Shown in pieces: positions 58,638-64,000 of a DNA stretch of 64,000 nucleotides. The position numbers and the translations under genes are program-made. The notes under the pieces are model-generated. The model was given only the letters and a program-made list of their open reading frames with translations. It was not told where the DNA came from and searched no databases. How positions within the stretch are numbered: the first letter of the stretch is position 1; every line of letters begins with the position of its first letter. This DNA is from Oscillospiraceae bacterium. GTDB lineage: Bacteria > Bacillota > Clostridia > Oscillospirales > Acutalibacteraceae. The DNA lies in the NCBI GenBank assembly GCA_015065845.1, contig SVPQ01000005.1, positions 1 to 64,000 on the forward strand. Reading direction: 5' to 3'.

Positions 58638-59414
58638 TTACTTTACGCCACCGTAAATATCACTTTCGATGTAGTCAACATCTAACATTCTGCAGAAGTT
58701 GAGTGAGAAAAGGTCGTTTGCAGTCCAAAGGCCAACTTTCAGACCCTTATCGTGGAATTCTTTAACCATATCTTTTGTAGCAACTTTGTAATCTGCATCA
58801 ATGTCGAAACCATAGTCAAAGCATCTTCTGTAATCACCACAGTTTTTACCGTATGTGAGCATAATATTAAGTTCAGGGAATGCTTCGTGTGCTTTTATAA
58901 GATTCTCGAATTCAAATGACTGAAGTGAGCATTTTGATAAATCATATTTTTCTTTTGCCATATTGAAAAGGTCTGTAATCTGCTCGTCAGTCCATTCACC
59001 TTTGAGTTCAATAAAACAAATCATATTTGCCTGTCTGCATATATCAATATATCTTTCAAAAGTGCAAAGGTAACACACTTCTTTTGATTTGTCGTTATAG
59101 ATAGGTTTTTGTGTGAGTTCTACATAAGTGGAGTCTGCAACAAGTAACTCAGTGCCATCATTAAATTTAACTTCGTCATTGTGGTTTACAACAAAAACGC
59201 CGTCTTTAGTAATTCTTACATCTGTTTCAATACCGCCGGAACCATTTTCTATAGCACTTAAAAATGCCGCTTCGGTGTTACCAGGTTGTTTTGCACTGTG
59301 ACCACGGTGAGCAATCATACAAATATCTTTGTGCTTTTTTTCATTTGATTTGTGAATTCCGAAAAGTGCCGCCGCACCAGCTGCTGCCGCTATAACCAAT
59401 GCTTTTGTTTTCAT
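58638..59414 (-). CDS. Glycerophosphodiester phosphodiesterase
   Basis: CMIAHRGHSAKQPGNTEAAFLSAIENGSGGIETDVRITKDGVFVVNHND; ATG at 59414 with upstream aaaggag. Confidence 0.9.
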   Translation of the reverse strand: MKTKALVIAAAAGAAALFGIHKSNEKKHKDICMIAHRGHSAKQPGNTEAAFLSAIENGSGGIETDVRITKDGVFVVNHNDEVKFNDGTELLVADSTYVELTQKPIYNDKSKEVCYLCTFERYIDICRQANMICFIELKGEWTDEQITDLFNMAKEKYDLSKCSLQSFEFENLIKAHEAFPELNIMLTYGKNCGDYRRCFDYGFDIDADYKVATKDMVKEFHDKGLKVGLWTANDLFSLNFCRMLDVDYIESDIYGGVK

Positions 59415-59532
59415 AAATAATTTCTCCTTTGCGTAGTAAAAATACATTATTACAATAATAACACTCTCAAATTCTATTGTCAATAATGTCATTTTATGAT
59501 AAAATGAAAAAAATTTAAAAACAGGTGATTTT

Positions 59533-60075
59533 ATGAAAATTCTTATTGCATCAGATATTCACGGTTCGCTTATATATTGCAATAAATTAATAGAACAATA
59601 CAAAAAAGAAAATTGCGACAAACTTATTTTATTGGGTGATATTTTATATCACGGACCGCGTAATGATTTACCAGAAGAATATAACCCAAAAGGTGTAATT
59701 TCTTTACTTAATTCTATGAGTGATGAAATACTTGCAGTTCGTGGTAACTGTGAAGCAGAAGTTGACGATATGGTTCTTGAGTTTAATGTGCTGGCAGAGT
59801 ATGCCATTCTTTATATAAAAAACAGACTTGTTTTTCTTACCCATGGTCATAAATTTAACCCACAGAATATGCCGAAATTAAAAAAAGGTGATATTCTTTT
59901 CAATGGTCACACTCATATAAGTAAAATTGAAGAAATTGGTGACATTTTATATGTTAATCCTGGTTCTGTTTCAATTCCGAAAGAAAATACACCTAGAGGA
60001 TATGTGATTCTTACAGATGAAAGCATAATTCATAAAAATCTTCAGGGTGAAATTTTAGAAACTTGCAATTTATAA
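59533..60075 (+). CDS. YfcE-type metallophosphoesterase
   Basis: MKILIASDIHGSL, LLGDILYHGPRN, VRGNCEAEVD, THGHKFNP, FNGHTHISK. Confidence 0.93.
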   Translation: MKILIASDIHGSLIYCNKLIEQYKKENCDKLILLGDILYHGPRNDLPEEYNPKGVISLLNSMSDEILAVRGNCEAEVDDMVLEFNVLAEYAILYIKNRLVFLTHGHKFNPQNMPKLKKGDILFNGHTHISKIEEIGDILYVNPGSVSIPKENTPRGYVILTDESIIHKNLQGEILETCNL

Positions 60076-60094
60076 TACAACATTATAATACAAT

Positions 60095-60130
60095 GAACTC
60101 GTTACAAACTTACTGTAACGAGTTATTTTT
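60095..60130 (+). terminator. Intrinsic terminator
   Basis: aactcgttaca aacttact gtaacgagttattttt. Confidence 0.85.
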
Positions 60131-60336
60131 CTTTAATAATATTCCTGGAAAGAATTATGCAACGCGGTGTAGTATATATTACAAATTTGAATGTTTTTGG
60201 ATAATGTTGAACAGTTTTTAGGGTGCTTTGTAGAATATTATCAAAATATATTGACTTATAAGAAAAATTATGTTTAAATTGTAGAGTATATAGTAGTATA
60301 CACATAAGGGATTATATTATTATAGGAGGAAATGGT

Positions 60337-62328
60337 ATGAAGAGAAAAAAACAGCAGGACAGGCAAAGAAGTATTGGCTATGTAATGGCTCGTATGTCTT
60401 TCATCATGGTTATGGTTGGCATGGTGTGGATTTCCATTATTGCAATAACTTCTAACTTTATTGCAACTAAAAATGTTGTTTCTGGAGAGTTACTCAGTGT
60501 AGTTACAACTGCATCAAGAAGTGTGCAGTGGGAATTACAGTCTTATGTTAATTTAGCAGAAGCATTTGCTACAGATTCTTATCTTTTATCTGATGAGTAT
60601 TCAGCACAAGAAAAACAAGCGCATATTGCTGAAAAAGCGACTGCACATGGTTTAGTCGGTGGCGATATGCTTGATACAAGCGGTATTGGTTTAGATGGCA
60701 CAGATTACAGTTCATCAGAATCATTTAAAGAAGCTATAAACGGGAAAGTATTTGTTTCTACACCTACAGACACAGGTAATGGAACTAAAATGATGTTTAT
60801 TGCTGCTCCAATATGGGCTGATGGTGTTGAAAATTCAGAAGTTGTAGGTGTTATTTATCTCCTACCTTCACCTACAGTTTTAGATGATATTGTAAAATCA
60901 ATAAAATCAAGTGCCAACGGTATTACAAATATTCTTGATAGCACTGGTGCCGTTATTGCTACATCAAAAGTAGCTGAAGAGGGTGCTGAAACAGAAGATG
61001 TTACAGCAGGTGCAAGTGAAGCTGAAATGGCTACATATATGGAACTCAATGCTCGTATGATTTCAGGCGAAAGTGGTTCTGAAACTTATGATTTCGCAGG
61101 TGCATCTTATTTTACTGCTTATGCACCAATTGCGGGTACATCCGGCTGGTCAATTGCAGTTACATCACCTTACGCTGATTTCTTAAGCAGTGTTGCTACT
61201 GTTTCACTTGTTATTTTTGTATGTGTAATCGCAATCGGTCTTCTTGCACTTTATATTGCAAACAGACTTGGTAAGAAAATCGGTAACCCGATGAGTATCT
61301 GTACTGCTATTATCAATGGTATCGGTACTGGTGATTTCAGTAAAGAGGCACCTGTTGTTAAGAGAAAAGACGAAACCAGACTTCTTGCAGAAGCAACAGG
61401 CAAGGCACTCAATGAATTAAGAGCTATTATTTACGATATTACACGCGTACTTGAAGCAGTTGCTAATGGTGACTTAACAGTAGATGTTGACGAAAAAGCA
61501 GAAATGTATGTTGGTGATTATCAGAGTATTTATGATTCTCTTGTAAGTATTAAAACAAGTCTTCAGGCTACAATGGAACAAATTGATGTTGCCGCAGAAC
61601 AGGTTACATCAGGTTCAGAACAAGTTTCAATCGGCGCTTCTAACCTTTCAGAAGGTTCAACAGGTCAGGCTTCTTCAGTTGCTCAGTTGGCTTCAAATAT
61701 CCGTACAATTGCAGATTTAATAAATGCAAACGCAGACGATGCAGCAAATGCTAATAATTTAACTAATGAAGCAGGTGTTGCTATGGGTGATGCAACTGTA
61801 TCAATGGAAAGTCTTGTTACAGCAATGAATGAAATTGCAGACCTTTCTGAAGAAATCAAAAAGATTAACAAGACTATTGAAGATATTGCATTCCAGACTA
61901 ATATCTTAGCTCTTAACGCGGCAGTTGAAGCAGCAAGAGCGGGTGCGGCAGGTAAAGGTTTTGCAGTTGTTGCAGATGAAGTAAGAAACCTTGCAGGTAA
62001 ATCACAAGAGGCGGCAAAAAGTACAACAGCTCTTATTGAAAACACGGTGCTTGCAATTGAAAAAGGTACAGGTCTTGTAAATGATGTTGCAAAGAAAATG
62101 AATGATGTTGCAGCCTCTGCAGGAGCGGTTGCTCAGATAAATGGTAAGATTTCAGAAGAAAGTAAAAACACAGCACTTTCAATAAATGAAATTACGATAG
62201 GTATTGACCAGATTTCAAATATTGTTCAGACAAACTCTGCTACTTCTCAACAATCTGCAGCGGCGGCAGAAGAACTTGCAGGTCAGGCTAATACACTTAA
62301 AAATCTTATTGAAGCATTTAAATATTGA
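60337..62328 (+). CDS. Methyl-accepting chemotaxis protein (extracellular sensor, HAMP, MCP signalling domain)
   Basis: Two TMs, [53 protein letters not shown]. Confidence 0.95.
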   Translation: MKRKKQQDRQRSIGYVMARMSFIMVMVGMVWISIIAITSNFIATKNVVSGELLSVVTTASRSVQWELQSYVNLAEAFATDSYLLSDEYSAQEKQAHIAEKATAHGLVGGDMLDTSGIGLDGTDYSSSESFKEAINGKVFVSTPTDTGNGTKMMFIAAPIWADGVENSEVVGVIYLLPSPTVLDDIVKSIKSSANGITNILDSTGAVIATSKVAEEGAETEDVTAGASEAEMATYMELNARMISGESGSETYDFAGASYFTAYAPIAGTSGWSIAVTSPYADFLSSVATVSLVIFVCVIAIGLLALYIANRLGKKIGNPMSICTAIINGIGTGDFSKEAPVVKRKDETRLLAEATGKALNELRAIIYDITRVLEAVANGDLTVDVDEKAEMYVGDYQSIYDSLVSIKTSLQATMEQIDVAAEQVTSGSEQVSIGASNLSEGSTGQASSVAQLASNIRTIADLINANADDAANANNLTNEAGVAMGDATVSMESLVTAMNEIADLSEEIKKINKTIEDIAFQTNILALNAAVEAARAGAAGKGFAVVADEVRNLAGKSQEAAKSTTALIENTVLAIEKGTGLVNDVAKKMNDVAASAGAVAQINGKISEESKNTALSINEITIGIDQISNIVQTNSATSQQSAAAAEELAGQANTLKNLIEAFKY

Positions 62329-62340
62329 TTTTAAAAAACT

Positions 62341-62371
62341 AGTCGGTAGTTTACACTACCGACTCTTTTTT
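62341..62371. terminator. Bidirectional terminator overlapping the 3' end of the AAA+ gene
   Basis: agtcggtagt ttac actaccgact, T-tracts on both strands; AAA+ stop codon (62351-62353) lies in the loop. Confidence 0.8.
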
Positions 62372-63856
62372 ATCTGAATTATATGGAATATAGTTTTTTC
62401 TTATTATTGAAATCTGCTTTTGAAGAAGTTTTTTGACTTCTCGTACATTACAACTTTTATAGAGTGAGTAGTATGCTTTTAATTCTCTTTGGTAATCAGA
62501 TGTGCCTTTTTCTGATTCCCCACTCATTATTTGGTCGAATATAGAGACGGTTCGTGTTAAATCGCCGGATGTATCAGTAACTTCTGCAAGTTTTGAGAGT
62601 GAAGACAAGTGGTAATCCTGTTCGGGAAGATGTTCTAATGTATATTGAATACAGGTTGAAAGGAAATAGTAAACTTTCATTTCTTCAGTGGGTGTTATTT
62701 CAGAAGTGAAATTCATTAAATAATTTACATAAGCGTGGGCTTCATCAGGAGTGGAAACATATTCGTAAAAATTCTCATCGCATTCTTCTGGTTGACTTTC
62801 AGTTTCAAAAGTTGTTATTTTATCAAGTCCTCTTAATTTACGCAATTTTGAATGGTAATATAATGGGGCGAGAACTTCATTTTTTACACTTAAAGTAACG
62901 CTTGAAATTGTTGTGTCTCGGTCAATTGCTTCAAATGTCGGATTTAAAGCGTTTTGCAAAATTGTGCCAACTGCTCTGGCACCTGTGTTAAGTGAAGTAG
63001 CCATTTCTGCAATTTTCTCACAGGCTTTTTCATCAATTTTTAAACTTACACCTGAAATTTTAAAAAGATGTGAGTATTTTTCTATATAAGAGCCTTTCGG
63101 GGATTGTAAGAGTAAACTGAAGTCTTCTTTTGTAAGGGGGGGGATGTAGTGTATAGCACCTATTCTGCCTAAAAGTTCTGCGTTGAATCCATAGTGTTTT
63201 ATATCGTCCAAAGTGGCGTGTTTTAAATATTCGGTTTCTTCTTCTTTTACAGTATTGTTGACAAAACCAATCGTGTTTCTGCCTTTCATTCGTGTCTTAA
63301 TCATATCTTCAAGTCCGTCAAAAGCGCCTGAGAATATAAAGAGCATTTTGCTGGTGTCTATAAATTCTGTTCTTCCGCTTCCTAAATCGCAGGAGAGACC
63401 TTTACCTTCAATTACTTGTAACAAGTTGAATTGTGGGTTTGAAATTTCACCATCCCTGAATCTCATTTTGCAGAATTCATCAATTATCACTATGCTGCTA
63501 CTGAATGTTTCTTTATTGGAACATGCCTGTTTTGCTAAACTGAAAAGTTGACTTAAGGTAGTCCCTTTGTATCCTTCCGGACTAATTGCACTGGAGTCAA
63601 TTGTAAATACATTGAGACCTGCGACATCGGCTAATGCTTTTATTAAGTGCGATTTACCGCAACCTGTTCTTGCTAATACCAACAAAGAATTAGTAGGGAG
63701 TGAACCAGGGTCAATACCAGCTTCAATAGCAGAAAGCTTTCTTAAATGAAGACTTATAAGTGAAGCTAATTTGTCTAATGTTTCTTTTTGAGTTTCAAGA
63801 GGAACTATTTTATTCCGCGCTTTTTTTATGAGTAAATCTTTTGGAAGGTACTTCAT
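62351..63856 (-). CDS. ClpX-like AAA+ ATPase lacking the zinc-binding domain, with C-terminal helical extension
   Basis: RTGCGKS, IVIIDEFCKM, TSKMLFIFSGAFDGLEDMI, GRNTIGF, GFNAELLGRI, NTGARAV align co-linearly with ClpX. Confidence 0.82.
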   Translation of the reverse strand: MKYLPKDLLIKKARNKIVPLETQKETLDKLASLISLHLRKLSAIEAGIDPGSLPTNSLLVLARTGCGKSHLIKALADVAGLNVFTIDSSAISPEGYKGTTLSQLFSLAKQACSNKETFSSSIVIIDEFCKMRFRDGEISNPQFNLLQVIEGKGLSCDLGSGRTEFIDTSKMLFIFSGAFDGLEDMIKTRMKGRNTIGFVNNTVKEEETEYLKHATLDDIKHYGFNAELLGRIGAIHYIPPLTKEDFSLLLQSPKGSYIEKYSHLFKISGVSLKIDEKACEKIAEMATSLNTGARAVGTILQNALNPTFEAIDRDTTISSVTLSVKNEVLAPLYYHSKLRKLRGLDKITTFETESQPEECDENFYEYVSTPDEAHAYVNYLMNFTSEITPTEEMKVYYFLSTCIQYTLEHLPEQDYHLSSLSKLAEVTDTSGDLTRTVSIFDQIMSGESEKGTSDYQRELKAYYSLYKSCNVREVKKLLQKQISIIRKNYIPYNSDKKESVV

Positions 63857-63888
63857 AATTTCTGCTCCTTTCTTTGTTGGCTGTTGGT

Positions 63889-64000
63889 TTACATTTTTGG
63901 TGGCTGATAATTCTCTACAATTTCCCAGAAATATTTTTCTATAATTTTTGCAGAGTTTTTATCGCGCATTTCTAAAAATTGCTTGTAATAATTTCTTGTA
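63889..64000 (-). CDS. C-terminal end of an uncharacterised protein (runs off right edge)
   Basis: Open frame TRNYYKQFLEMRDKNSAKIIEKYFWEIVENYQPPKM-stop just upstream of the AAA+ gene. Confidence 0.5.
   Translation of the reverse strand, partial: TRNYYKQFLEMRDKNSAKIIEKYFWEIVENYQPPKM

Overview
Low-GC Firmicutes (Clostridia/Oscillospiraceae-like) chromosomal window, densely coding and mostly housekeeping. It holds a truncated SulP permease (left edge), a complete F-type ATP synthase operon (atpI-like/B/E/F/H/A/G/D/C, minus strand), GH36 and GH3 glycosidases, LytTR-DUF3021, a radical SAM/serine hydrolase pair, an OmpR-type two-component system, citrate synthase, the darA-holB-ricT block, a ferredoxin, znuABC, mreBCD-PBP2-minD-like, a TPP riboswitch with a ThiT-like gene, a dockerin-bearing lipase, rlmD-like, ddh, an M14 peptidase, an MCP and a ClpX-like AAA+ protein at the right edge. 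No rRNA, tRNA, CRISPR array or IS element was recognised. Main points for a second look: (1) a multi-TM protein with four AT-hook motifs and a long charged helix (23329-26454); (2) an ATCase-like protein that has lost nearly all catalytic residues and carries a fused PyrI-type zinc domain (30779-31837); (3) an ATP synthase delta subunit reduced to its C-terminal domain, next to an atypical c subunit; (4) a ClpX-like ATPase that keeps the IGF loop but lacks the zinc domain and RKH loop (62351-63856); (5) a tandem array of dissimilar micro-hairpins separated by GCGATAT (53902-53980); (6) a 142-bp element bounded by perfect 10-bp inverted repeats (51989-52130). All assignments come from reading the sequence and from remembered family motifs; no database search was run.
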